Source: Neodiprion pinetum
Taxonomy: Eukaryota > Arthropoda > Insecta > Hymenoptera > Diprionidae
Direction of reading: 5' to 3'
NCBI RefSeq assembly: GCF_021155775.2
Contig: NC_060235.2
Coordinates: 12,859,193-12,923,192 of the forward strand
Length of the DNA: 64,000 bases
Below, piece by piece: positions 33,099 to 45,000 of the stretch; position 1 is the first letter of the stretch, and each line of letters starts with the position of its first letter. The position numbers were made by a program, and so were the translations under genes. Under the pieces are notes generated by a model that was not told the origin of the DNA, searched no databases, and saw only the letters and a list, made by a program, of their open reading frames with translations.

Positions 33099-33104
33099 TT
33101 TTTT
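33039..33104 (-). promoter_or_regulatory. Putative gag-pol -1 frameshift signal with stem-loop/pseudoknot
   Basis: AAAAAAC (33104-33098) is in phase A-AAA-AAC and abuts the gag stop TAA (33097-33095). Eight bases after the heptamer, GATGATTT can pair with AAATCATC across a 10-base loop. The loop contains AGGGC (33078-33074), which can pair with GCCCT at 33043-33039, giving an H-type pseudoknot. Spacing and geometry fit known -1 frameshift signals. Folding was done by eye. Confidence 0.65.
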
Positions 33105-34681
33105 GGGTGAGTTCCTGTTGAAGAACTCGATTGAGGATTTGCTTCCCCTATTTCTATATTTTTCTTACGCCAATTATAAGAATTTGGATTCGAACCTTGC
33201 ATCGGTTTTCCACTAATTTTTTTAATTAGAAAACAATGATTGGCGTCGTGACCTGTTTTTTTACAAAATATACAAGTCAAGCTAGTTTGACTTGTCACGA
33301 CCACGTTTTTATTTATACGCTGGTTTTGTTGGTTTTGAAAAGAACCTCGATTTCTTGGTTTAAAATTGTTACTGTTATTTCTATTTTTATAATTTTGAGG
33401 TTTTGACTCCTCCGAGTGTTCAAAACTTCGTCTTTTTGAGGCGTTTTCAGACACCTCAATCCGACGAAGCTTGTTCAGCCCAAAATACTGTTTCCTCATT
33501 GCCTCCACCTCAAGGGCTTTGGCCGTTGCCTCCCGCAGAGAAGTGAGGCCCGATGTTCCAACGGCCATTTTGATTTCTGGATCACTAATTGCGTTTAGAA
33601 AGGCTTGAGTCGCTAATAAATTATGAGACGGCTCGTGATCTGGCAATGCTACACGTGAAAGCCGTTCTATATCCTGGCTAAGAGACGCGAGGTCTTCGTC
33701 TCGTCCTTGTCTCCTAGTCTGTAATTGAGCCGTATACAGTTTCGTCAAGTGGTCATTTCCGTATCTTAACTTTAGTGCAGAACTAAGTTTTTCATAATCA
33801 GAAATTTCTTCCTCAGACAACGCCGTTAAAACATTCAAAGCCGGCGTTCGAAGACAGGAGGCAAGACTGTGGGCCCTCATGGCGGAGTCCCACTGATTAT
33901 GTTTAGCAATTGTATTAAACTGGCGTTCATAATCTGCCCATGGAATTTTTCCGTCAAAAATTGGCGGTTTTAAAGGATAAAGAGGTTTCTCATTAATCTG
34001 AGAAGCAACCTCAGGAAATCTTGAATTATTCAATTGATTAAAATGAGAATATCGAGGTCGAACTTGAGGCAAAGGCTCGGAAAAGCCAACCTCATTATTA
34101 ACCGTTACTCTACCAATTGGGAATTCATCTATTCCCCTAATAAAAGGCACAGACCTTGAGTCTCGTACATCCTGGAACTGTCCTGGATGTTCGACCTGTC
34201 GAACAGTGGGAACGGGAACAGGAGAAGGAACAGGAGAGGGAAGCGGCGTAACGACTCTGGAACCTCGTGGGGTGACAGCCGGTTCTCCTGAGCCATTCAC
34301 CTGATGAACAGCCTGAAGAGCTGCCACAGTCGTCCGGAACAATTCGTGCAGACTGGTTTCGGATCGTTCTTGTGCTTCTCTATCAAGCCTGCGCTGCTCC
34401 AGCTGAGAGGCAATTTCCCTTTCTCGTTGTTCTTGTTCTTTTCTTCGCTGTTCTTGTTGATCAAGAAGCAGCTGAAGAAGTTGCTGTTGTTGGCGCTCAG
34501 CAGCCTCTTGCTGTTCAGACATGATCTTCAGCAGATCAATTTGAGAGATTGTCGAAGGAATTGGATGAGGGTCCACTGAAGGTGATGGAATCGTTTCAGG
34601 GACCCGCGGATTCTCCATAACGAAAGGTTCTTCTCCGCTACTTTTTCTTCGACGTGAGCGCGTCAAACGACTGCTACTCAT
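33095..34681 (-). CDS. Gypsy gag, 528 aa
   Basis: ATG at 34681 (MSSSRLTR); the frame is also open from 34711, but without ATG. Residues ~50-100 form a Gln/Glu/Arg-rich coiled coil; residues ~230-410 match a retrotransposon gag/capsid domain (LKPPIFDGKIPWADYERQF..., LRYGNDH); a CX2CX4HX4C zinc knuckle (CIFCKKTGHDANHC) follows near residue 470. The stop lies directly on the slippery site. The reading frame is intact. Confidence 0.92.
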   Translation of the reverse strand: MSSSRLTRSRRRKSSGEEPFVMENPRVPETIPSPSVDPHPIPSTISQIDLLKIMSEQQEAAERQQQQLLQLLLDQQEQRRKEQEQREREIASQLEQRRLDREAQERSETSLHELFRTTVAALQAVHQVNGSGEPAVTPRGSRVVTPLPSPVPSPVPVPTVRQVEHPGQFQDVRDSRSVPFIRGIDEFPIGRVTVNNEVGFSEPLPQVRPRYSHFNQLNNSRFPEVASQINEKPLYPLKPPIFDGKIPWADYERQFNTIAKHNQWDSAMRAHSLASCLRTPALNVLTALSEEEISDYEKLSSALKLRYGNDHLTKLYTAQLQTRRQGRDEDLASLSQDIERLSRVALPDHEPSHNLLATQAFLNAISDPEIKMAVGTSGLTSLREATAKALEVEAMRKQYFGLNKLRRIEVSENASKRRSFEHSEESKPQNYKNRNNSNNFKPRNRGSFQNQQNQRINKNVVVTSQTSLTCIFCKKTGHDANHCFLIKKISGKPMQGSNPNSYNWRKKNIEIGEANPQSSSSTGTHPKN

Positions 34682-34726
34682 AATTAAAGTCCGCGCACTG
34701 AATTGACTCAATTAATAAGAACTCAA

Positions 34727-34746
34727 GATCCCGCTTCTGACACCAA
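34727..34746 (-). other. Primer-binding site of the 5-kb gypsy element
   Basis: Directly after the 5' LTR the minus strand reads TTGGTGTCAGAAGCGGGATC, the PBS type typical of many gypsy elements. Confidence 0.8.
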
Positions 34747-35034
34747 TGTAACTTTTTAGGCGTTACGTTAATAAAATATGGATCCGCGAGTTTACTTATT
34801 ATCGAATTAAAAGAAATCAAGAGCGTGAACAAAAATATCGTGGTAAATGCTTTTAATGCAATATACGTGTTTCATGTTTGAAGTCTGAAACAAGACTGTT
34901 TTTACAATAATATCGGTTGGCGCAGCAACCTTATTCTTTTTAAAGACATAAGAGGTTTATAAACGTCTTTTATCTATGCTGACTACTAGATCATTGAAGA
35001 GGGGGCAAAACGGGTGATTTCACCCTTTGTAACA
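34747..35034 (-). repeat. 5' LTR of the 5-kb gypsy element
   Basis: 288 bp, plus-strand ends TGTAACTTT...CTTTGTAACA. It differs from the 3' LTR at about 7 positions and keeps the 5 bases that the 3' LTR lost. Confidence 0.9.
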
Positions 35035-36904
35035 ATATATATTATGATTACTAATTTACTTGTAGGAAAAGAGAAATTTGAAAAAAAAAATTTTTTACGA
35101 TGATTAAATTCATTCAAAATAAATATAATTATCCGAAAAATCCTACGTATTTTTTAATCATTCGCTCGCATAATCATTAAAACATAAATATCATCAGTTA
35201 CGAAAAATAATTCATTTAAATCAATTATTTCCTTATTCTATTGAATTATTTAACTTAATTACCTCTATTCATATTCAATTATATTAATGTATAATATATA
35301 TATGAATAAATGTATTCATATTTATTCATATTATTGTAAAATATTCAAATATATACATATATATATATTATGATTTTTAATTTACTTTAAAAAAAAGAGA
35401 AATTTGACATAAAAAAAATTTTTTTACAATGATTCAATTCATTCAAAATAAATATAATTATTGAAAAAATCCTACGTATTTTTTAATTATTTGCTCACAT
35501 ATTAATTAAAATATAAATATTATCCGTTACGAAAAATAATTCATTTATTTTAATATGCTTATTTTATTGAATAATTTAACTTAATTACCTCCATTCATAT
35601 TTAATTATTTTGATGGATGATATACATATATATACATATACATATATAATAATATACATATATATATATATATATTTCATAATTTTGAATTTACTTTCAA
35701 AAAAGGAGAAATTTTTGAAAAAAAAATTTTTTTTACAATCATTAAATTCATTAAAAATGAACATAATTATTCAAAAAATCCTACGTATTTTTTTATTATT
35801 TGCTCACACATCAATTAGGATATAAATATTATCCGTCAGAAAAAATAATTTATTTGAATCAATCATTTGCTTATTTTATTGAATTATCTAACTTAATCAC
35901 CTCCATTTATATTCAATTATATTAATGTATAATATACATATATATACATATATACATATATAATGATATACATATATATATATATTTTATGATTTTAAAT
36001 TTACTTTTAAAAAAAAAGAAATTTTTGAAAAAAAAATTTTTTTTACAATAATTAAATTCATTAAAAATAAATACGGTTATTGAAAAGATCCAGTATATTT
36101 TTCAATTATTTGCTCACACATTGATTGAAATAAAAATATTATACATTAAAAAAAATAATTTATTTGATCAATTATTTCCTTTTTTTATTAAATTATTTGA
36201 CATAATTACCTCTATCTAGATATAATTATATTAATGTATAATATATATGAATAAATGTATTTATATTCAAATATATCAATGTATAATATCCAAATATATA
36301 CATATATATATATATTATGATTTTTCATTCACTTTTATAAAAAGAGAAATTTGAAAAAAAAATTTTTTTTACCATTATTAAAATCATTGAAATAAATATA
36401 ATTATTCAAGAAATCCTACGTATTTTTCAATTATTTGCTCACATATTAATTAGGATATAAATATCATCCGTTAGGAAAAATAATTCATTTACATCAATCA
36501 TTTCCTTATTTTATCAAATTATTCAACTCAATTACCTCCATTCATATTCAATTATATCAATGTATAATATACATATATATACATATATACAAATATACAT
36601 ATATATGTATTTCATAATTTCAAATTCACTTTCAAAAAAAGAGAAATTTGAAAAAAAAAAAATTCTTTTACCATCATTAAAATCATTGAAATAAATATAA
36701 TTATTCAAAAAATCCTACATATTTTTCAATTATCTGCTCACATATTAATTAAGATATAAATATAATCCGTTAGGAAAAATAATTCATTTACATCAATTAT
36801 TTCTTTATTTTATTGAATCATTCAACTTGATCACCTCCATTTATATTCAATTATATTAATGTATAATATACATATATATACATATATGTATACATATGTA
36901 ATAT
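35035..36904 (-). repeat. Satellite family 1, inverted orientation, second block
   Basis: Reverse-complemented monomers with tacctccattcatatt-type markers near 35260, 35590, 35900, 36210, 36535 and 36835. B-type units dominate, with A-type at ~36080. It ends in a TA tract near 36905, where orientation flips back. Confidence 0.88.
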
Positions 36905-38775
36905 GTATAAATGTATATATATGTTTATCGTACATCGATACAATTGAATATAAATGGAGGTAATTATGTTAAATATTTGAACAAAATAAGGAAATAATTG
37001 ATTTGAATAAATTATTTTTCCCAACGGATAATATTTATATCTTGGTTAATATGTAAGAAAATAATCAAAAAATACGTAGGATTTTTTGAATAATCATATT
37101 AATTTTTAATGAATTGAATGATGGTCAAAAAATTTTTTTTTTCTCAAATTTCTCTTTTTTTAAAAATGAATGAAAAATCATAATATATATGTATGTATGT
37201 TTTTGAATATCAACCATTAATATAATTCAATATAGATGGAGGTAATTATGTCAAATAATTTGATAAGAAAAGGAAATAATTGATTAAATAAATAATTTTT
37301 TTTAATGTATAATATTTTCATTTCAATGAATTTGTGAGCAAATAATTAAAAAATATACAGGATCTTTTCAATAACCATATTTATTTTTAATGAATTTAAT
37401 TTTTCTTTTAAAAAATTTTTTTTTTTTGAAAGTAAATTTGAAATTATAAAATATATATATGTTTATTATTATATATGCATATATGTATATGTATGTGTAT
37501 TATACATTAATATAATTGAATATGAATGTAGGTAATTAAGTTGAATAATTCAATAAAATAAACAAATAATTGATTTAAATGAATTATTTTTCTCAACGGA
37601 TAATATTCATATTTTAATTAATATGTGAGCAAATAATTGAGAAATACATAGGATTACTTGAATATTTATATTTATTTTCAATGAATTTAATTATAGTAAA
37701 AATTTTTTTTTTTTCAAATTTCTCTTATTTCAAAAGTAAATTGAAAAAATCATAATATATATATATATATGCATATATTCGAATATTATACATTATTATA
37801 ATTAAATATGAATACATTTATTTATATATATATTATACATTGATATATTTGAATATAAAAGGAGGTAATTAGGTTAAATAATTTGATAGAATAAGGAAAT
37901 AATTGATGTAAATGAATTATTTTTCTTAACTGATGATATTTATGTTTTAATGATTATGTGAGCCAATGATTAAATAATACGTAGGATTTTTTGGATAATT
38001 ATGTTTATTTTGAATGAATTCAATCATCGTAAAAATTTTTTTTTTTCAAATTTCTCTTTTCCTACAAGTAAATTAGTAATCATAATATACATATATATTT
38101 ATATATTCGTTTTTTATACATCAATATAATTAAATTTGAATACATTTATTTGTATATACATTATACAATAATATAATTAAATATAAATGGGGGTAATTAT
38201 GTCAAATAATTTGATAAAAAAAGGAAATAATTGATTGAATAAATTATTTTTCTTGATGAATAAAATTTTCATTCCAATTAATATGTAAGCAAATAATTAA
38301 AAAATATACAGGATCTTTTCAATAACCATATTTATTTTTAATGAATTTAATTATTGTGAAAAAAAATATTCTTCCAAAAATTTCCCTTCTTTCAAAAGTG
38401 AATTCAAATTTTTGATATATATATATATATATGTATATTATTATATATGTACATATGTATATATATGTATATTATACATCAATATAACTGAATATAAATG
38501 AAGGTGATTAAGTTAAGTAATTCAATAAAATGAGCAAATGATTGATTCAAATAAATTATTTTTCCTGACGGATAATATTTATATCCTAATTAATGTGTGA
38601 GCAAATAATAAAAAAATACGTGGGATTTTTTGGATAATTATGTTCATTTTCAATAAATTTAATAATTGTAAAAAAAATTTTTTTTTCAAAAATTTCTCCT
38701 TTTTTGAAAGTAAATTCAAAATTATGAGATATATATATATATGTATATTATTATATATGTATATATGTATATATA
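36905..38775 (+). repeat. Satellite family 1, forward orientation, third block
   Basis: Forward monomers resume with aatggaggtaattatgttaaat at ~36955, next ~37240, 37530, 37865, 38190 and 38500. A and B types alternate again. The flip at ~36905 is another imperfect palindrome: marker blocks ~70-110 bp away on each side mirror one another. Interrupted at 38776 by the large gypsy element. Confidence 0.88.
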
Positions 38776-40627
38776 TGTTACGTGGGGGTGAGTGTGTACT
38801 GAGCGGTGGTAGTTGATGATTAATTGAATAATCTAGCTCCCACGTAACGACAATGAATAATAATTAAAACTAAGAAAAGACTTACCTCTCGATAAGCCGG
38901 TAATTTGTAGGATCGTGTTGCCATAGACCTATACAGGTCTGTGAGGTTTGTTTAAATAGTTGAGGCTATTTTATAATAAAGAAAATGGGAAGAAGGTCGC
39001 TCAAAATAAATGTTTAAAAAGATTTAACTGGTAAAAGATGAAGTATATTCTGGTTCAATTTAGTTATTGAAATATCTGGTAACAATCGATGGTGATAATT
39101 ATATATATAAGCCAAAAATAACAATTTATATAGTTTTCAAATTGAATAAAAAATCGCGTGTTATACTATTCTAGAAGATAATATTATTTGGTACCAGGAA
39201 CATCTACTCTGAACGATGATTATAACTAGCTGGTCGTGATAATTGTATTGTATCTCTCTTTTTAGATTATCTTAAATCGTTTAATATTATATATATATAT
39301 TTAATATATATATTTAATCGTTTAGTCTTATTTGTTAATTCTTGGAAACAATAAGTGGAATTTAATTGGGGGTAGTGAAGCTAGCCACCAATTCTATGCT
39401 TGGTTTTTGTGAATTTACTGAAGTAGTTTTGATTATCAAGGTGAACAAGAATTCGTCTAATTTCGAAGATTAACACTCGGATTGACTTAGCTTTTTGGTG
39501 AATCGGTCGACGAGATTGAAAGCCGTCGGATCGTGTCGGTCTGCGTCGGTAGAATGCTGGACCAGGGGCCTCACCTCAAATTTGGAAGAGTTGATGAATC
39601 GAATGATGTTGAACGTTGGTCACTTAGTCTTTGTGAATTTAGAATGATATCTTGTTATCGAAAGTTTGAAAGTGTCTGTTTGTGATTTTGATGATAAGTT
39701 AAAATTGATTGGAACGATTATTTATTAAAAATGATAGTGTAATTATTATTATTTTTACTTAAGATTACCTGATTCGCTTGAATCAGGGCCGAACTCAATT
39801 TTAACTAAGGAAAATGGAATATTATAAAAATGTCTATTCGCGAAATGACGAGATTTAGTAAAGAACAGAAAAGATGAAAATGTAGAAGATAGTGAGTCTT
39901 TTGCAGCTAACAGAATAACTGAATGCTCGAATTTAACGAATTAGCGCGAGACTTTAGGCCGGTCACAACTAAGATTTTCCAAACGCTACTCTTGCTCGAG
40001 AGGGCTAATCCGGGTTTACGTCCACGCACTTCGCGACTTGACAGACGAAAGACGCGGCTTCTTGGGCCCGAGGGTCCAAGGAGCTGCAGTTGTAATTAGT
40101 TACAACGGTAATTAGCCAATGAGGTGCGAGGGCGTCCTCCTGGCGCCCAAATCCACGTGGTCAGCGTTACTTCTTGCTCTTCGACGGTGTTCCGATGATT
40201 CTCAATCTCGTCGGTGACACATTGAAGATATGAACAAAATATATTTACATGCAATGTTCACACATTCATTCATACATTCCTATAAGTAATCTATTTTAAT
40301 TTGGTGGTTCTAAAGGTAGTGGTTTATCTTAGTTATTGATTATAGTGTTAACTTAAAAAGAGGGATATTTCCAGGCTGAGCGCTACTGATGCTAATTCAG
40401 CAGTCTCCTATCTCAGTTCTTGGTACCAGTTAAATAGAATAAAGTTGAACCTTATACTAGGGATCATCGTTGGTCTCTACGTGACTTTTGCCAGGAGGGG
40501 TGGAACTCGCCGTTATTAGAATATGAGATTTTGATAAAATGATATCTGTGCAGTGAAGAAATTAAAGAAATGAAATGAAATGGAATTTTGAAAAAGGTAC
40601 GCCAAGGCGGTACGTCGGGGCGTAACA
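38776..40627 (-). repeat. 3' LTR of the large gypsy element
   Basis: 1852 bp, TGTTACGTGG...GGCGTAACA on the plus strand. From 38776 to about 40090 it differs from the 5' LTR at only ~11 sites. From ~40090 to 40627 it differs at ~54 sites and small indels. No ORF of note. Confidence 0.92.
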
Positions 40628-42022
40628 TCCCTCCCCACTTAGAAACCATCAACGTCCCCGTTGATGAATAATTAAAGGCTAGTAGGTATATAAAAATCGA
40701 GAGTAATCAAAATGATAATGTATGGGTGTGTGTGACAGTGTGACAATGATAATGATGAATTAAGGTATTATATAGATGTAAAAACAAATTTCAGGTCGGC
40801 GGGAGAGTAGCTCTCTGTGATCAGTAAACTGGTCAGCCGGCCTTCACATTAAGAACAACTATAACTCAGGTTAACGTAAGGGAGTAAAAGTGGTATATCT
40901 TATAACATGGTGACAATCGTTGCTATTGCAATTTAGGATGTAAGGTCGGCGGGAGAATAACTCTCTGTGATCAGTAAACTGGTCAACCGGCCTTTACATT
41001 AAGGACAACTACATCTTAGGCTAACGTAAGGGAGTAATATCATGATTAAAGGTGGAATATTTTATAACATGGTGACAATCGTTGCTACCGCAATTTAGGA
41101 TGTAAGGTCGGCGGGAGAATAACTCTCTGTGATCAGTGAGACTGGTCAGCCGAGTTCTTCATAGCGAAAATGACTTATGCGAAACGTTGGTGGAACGCCT
41201 AGTATGTTCTGCGTTGGTTGACATTTGGCTTTGGCGCTGCTGAACATCAGGTGTACCGTGTCCTCTGATTGGTGAACGAGATCTGGATGCTCGGCTAGCT
41301 GGAGAGCCTTACGCCTCGGTAGAGGCCGGATTCCGTGCATTTAGATCTTTGTGGTGGGCCCAGTATCATGTGACCCACTGAGAGTCGTAGTCGTATGTGT
41401 ACCCTCGTAGCGGATACTCATTAATAGGTTGACGAACAGGAATCCTGGCAGTACTTTGAAGTGCTGCCTTGTTTTGGCATCTGGGTTCCTTTGGAGTGGT
41501 GCATTCTGGACCCAAACAGCTCGTCGACTGCATTCAGCCACTCGAACTCGCCTCTTCTCCTGTTAGGTTTTGTAAAAGTTTTCACCAAATTGCCATTTGC
41601 CTTAAATAATTGCCGAAGTTCCAATGGTCATTTTTTTTTCCTAATATACTGTAGCATTTTTAACATTAATTTGGAATGAAAGGAATTTGAAAGAAAGGAA
41701 AGGTTTCAAGGTTAACATCACACTGAGTTGATCCATTCAAAAGCTTCTGAACAAACTCTAAGGGCAGATCAAGTTCATCGCTGAACTTCCCTCTTAAGTG
41801 TTAGGCTTCAAACTTAGAGCTAGTTACAGTTGAATATCCCTCGTTGCGGTTGGTCACGCCCCATCCATTGGCGTTAAGCTTAAAATTACTTAGAAATATC
41901 CCAGGATTGTTGGTAAATGATGTGATCATGTAGTCCTCCAAGTTCGTTTCCCTCGAAAATGAATGTTCATTACTCCCAATCTCATATTTGTAATCGCATT
42001 TATCAGTCTACAATGCGTTCCA
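40628..42022 (-). other. 3' non-coding region of the large gypsy element, with PPT
   Basis: Between the pol stop and the 3' LTR. The PPT in element sense is AAGTGGGGAGGGA (40628-40640). The region holds the tandem repeats at 40794-41155. In the minus frame covering 41146-41541, two ~65-codon ORFs are separated by one stop; they show no envelope or other motif. An env gene would be expected here in an errantivirus, but none is recognisable. Confidence 0.7.
40794..41155 (+). repeat. Tandem repeat (~150-162 bp, 2.3 copies) with RNA-like fold
   Basis: Copies start at 40794, 40944 and 41106, each with ggtcggcgggaga. In copy 1 the plus strand can fold as a three-way junction: an outer stem GGTCGGC/GCCGGCC, a hairpin GAGAG-TAG-CTCTC and a hairpin GATCAG-TAAA-CTGGTC, using G-U pairs. 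On the minus (element-sense) strand those G-U pairs become C-A mismatches. Function unknown. Confidence 0.75.
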
Positions 42023-45000
42023 TCAGTAAGCTAATTCGAGTTTGTCTACGTGTTTAACGAATCTTTCACCGTTGTTACCTTCTAATACTACATTATTATT
42101 TTCCAAGACTTTAACAATTCTATATGGACCCTGGTATCGCTTGCTAAATTTTCCTTTTCTAGCTTCTATCTGTACGCGTACCATGTCTCCCGCTTTGCCT
42201 TTGAACGGATGTACTGTCCGATCGTAATACATTTTCGACCTTTCCTTCGCCTGCACTAAGTTGGTCGCAGCCAAGGCCTGCATTTCGTTTAATCTGATAA
42301 TTAGGTCTTCAAGATACGAGTTGTACGTTAAACGGTTTTCCTCAGTATCAAACGAAGTTGGACAGCGCGCTATTCTTCCGAAAACGAGCTCATACGGTGT
42401 GAAGTTTGTGGCTTCATGAACTGCCGTATTGTATGAAAACATAGCAAATTGAACTAGTTCATCCCAATCGTCAAACTCATTAATATAATGTTTAATGTAC
42501 TCTGTTAAAACGATATGACTACGTTCTAATGCGCCATTTGATTGTGGTCGATAACTGGAAGTGGTAATATGTTTAATTTTGAAAAGTTTAGCTAATTCTT
42601 GTAGTAGTTTATTTACGAAACTTGTTCCTCGATCTGTTAGAATAGTTTTAGGCGATCCAAATTGCAAAATCAGATGTTTTACCATTGCATGAGCCACAGT
42701 CTCAGCTCTTATGTCGGGAATAGGCACAGCGATACAAAATTTTGTCAAATTATCCTGCATGGTTAAGATATGCTTGTTGCCACTAGGGGTCTGCGGAAGT
42801 GGACCTACTGTATCTAGTGAAATTTTCTGAAACGGCTCAGATGGAGTGTCCGTTATTAGCATTGGCTCTCTAGTCTTTACGCGAACTAGCTTTTGTTCTT
42901 GACAGCTTTCGCATCTTCGAATGAAATTACTGATATCCTCTCTCATTCGTGGCCAATAAAATCTTTCGCGGATTCTTCGATATGTTTTGGTTACGCCTTT
43001 GTGTCCTCCCATTAGCCCACTATGCATTTCCGAAATTATGCCCGGTCGTATTTCTGATGGTGGTATCTCGGTTATACCTGAACAGATTGTAATGTCTATG
43101 TCTTCGTCTTCAAAAATATCTATTAATAAATTTGAGATGTCTATTGATAGTTCGTCAGTCATATCCCCTAATTTTGAAATTCTAAATGTTTTTATTTTCA
43201 AATCTAATAAAGTCGTTTTCAAATTTCCCAAAGCTACCTTGACGTTATGTAATTCAATTTTGTCAAAATGTTTTCTTTTAACTACGAGGCTAAATATGCT
43301 ATATTTTCCCGTTTTTGTAATAATGACTTGGCCTAATTTTGGTTTTGCATCCCGATGATCGTCTGCATTTATTAATTCCAAATCGTTTAATAGTCTGCTG
43401 ACTGGTGTAGAAAATTCTGAATCTATTGATATGAAATGTACATAATTGTCTTTTCTGTATGTCAAATTTTCACGACTGAATGAGATTCTATTCCCTGAAT
43501 GGTAACCTGTTTTGGGAAATTTTAATGGCGATACTGTTTCTAAATCTGGTGGTATACTTTCCGTAATTTCAATTTGCGTTGGTAAATCTCGGAATTCTAG
43601 TTGCGGCTGTAAACGCCTTGGCGTTTTGCTGACCTTGCTTTTCACTGAAATGTCCCCCGTCTCATTTAACTCAGGTATCATATTCAAAGGATACGGGGTT
43701 GAGAGTGCTATTGGTCTGGGTGCGACTATAGGTGTTGGTAATGCCGATTTCTGCAAAGGTCGACTAACTACTGACTCATTCAAATTAGTTTGATTGGTGT
43801 TAGTCTGTCCAGCCTCGCTATTGTTTCCTTGATTTCTATTAACTTTTTCTAAAAATTTTTCAATTTTGTTATTTAGTTCGTCGTCATCCGTCTCGTCTTT
43901 TTCGTCGAGTACCTCACGTATGGTTTCGTCTAATTCTTCACCCTCTGATATATGGCCTGGTAACTCTACTTCATCTGCATCCGATTTACTGGAGTTGTCT
44001 AGAAGACTCCTCTCGTGCAAGGTCTTGTCAAAGAGTTCAAATGAATCTTGCAACTCCTTCGGATTCAGATTACTTCTTTCGCGCAAAGATTTATTAAAGA
44101 GGTCAAATGATTTCCTTAATTCTTTAGGATCTATAGATAATTTAGCTTTACGACTCGCTTCTGTTTGCAAAAATACATCATCATCCGAATCGCTATCTCT
44201 ATCACGCGGTGATTTTAATTTTACTGTTATATTTTCAGGCTCAGAATCAGATTCAACGTCGTCGTTAGTTCGTGCGTCAGTCTGAATGTTTGTTTGTTCA
44301 GGTTGTCGTATTCCCTGGGATATAGTAAGTTGTTCAAGACCTAAATTCGGTAATACACTTCTTTGCCTCCGGTAGGCCGGCGGTTCGGAAGATTCATCGT
44401 CGGATGAGTCTTCAGAAACAGCTTGCCTACTTCCTGCTGTTGTCCTAGCTCTCGATCGAGTTCTTGTTGAGATCGCGTTCTCATCAGGCTCTATGGTAGT
44501 CTTTGTTTTTGGACAGAATGTTTCGTCAGCTGATTTTTTCCTTGGGACTGAGTCTGATTTAGCTAATGGTCGCTTTATTTTTGGAGCAGGTAATTTTGAA
44601 ATTTTCGAATCGATGGGTAATATCTTCCATTGGTTCGGTTTACTCCTGACCTTTAAGTTTGACCTAGGGTTCATAATAGCAAATATTGTTTGGAGTTTTT
44701 GATTTTCTATTAATTTTAAATTTGTACAAGCAAAAATTTTGATTCCCGTTCCTCCAAAAATAAATCGTAACATGGTTCTTACTTTGTTCCATGCTAGTTT
44801 ATCTAGACCGCATCCCATTCTAGGTATTCTAACTGTTTTAACAGAGTCATCCTCTAAAATTTTCCGAAAATTGATCAGACTGAGGTACATGTCTTCATAT
44901 TCTGGTTTGTCCCAAAAGTTTAATTTTGTCATAATGTAATAAATTTTCTGATCTGGCAGTTCTAATTTAGCTACCGAATACATATCAGCTTGACTGCGAA

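Larger units (their letters stand above)
29931..35034 (-). mobile_element. Ty3/gypsy LTR retrotransposon, 5.1 kb, decayed
   Basis: Minus-strand order: 5' LTR (34747-35034), PBS, gag, protease, RT/RNase H, integrase, 3' LTR (29931-30213). The LTRs differ at about 7 of 283 positions (~2.5%). ATAT flanks both ends but sits in TA-rich satellite, so this duplication is weak evidence. Lesions: an in-frame TAG between protease and RT, a frameshift between RNase H and integrase, and a deletion joining mid-integrase directly to the 3' LTR. Confidence 0.92.

Noticed and set aside
41146..41624. Possible env remnant downstream of the large gypsy pol
   Set aside because: Only ~65-codon ORFs separated by stops; no signal peptide, furin site or membrane segment seen.
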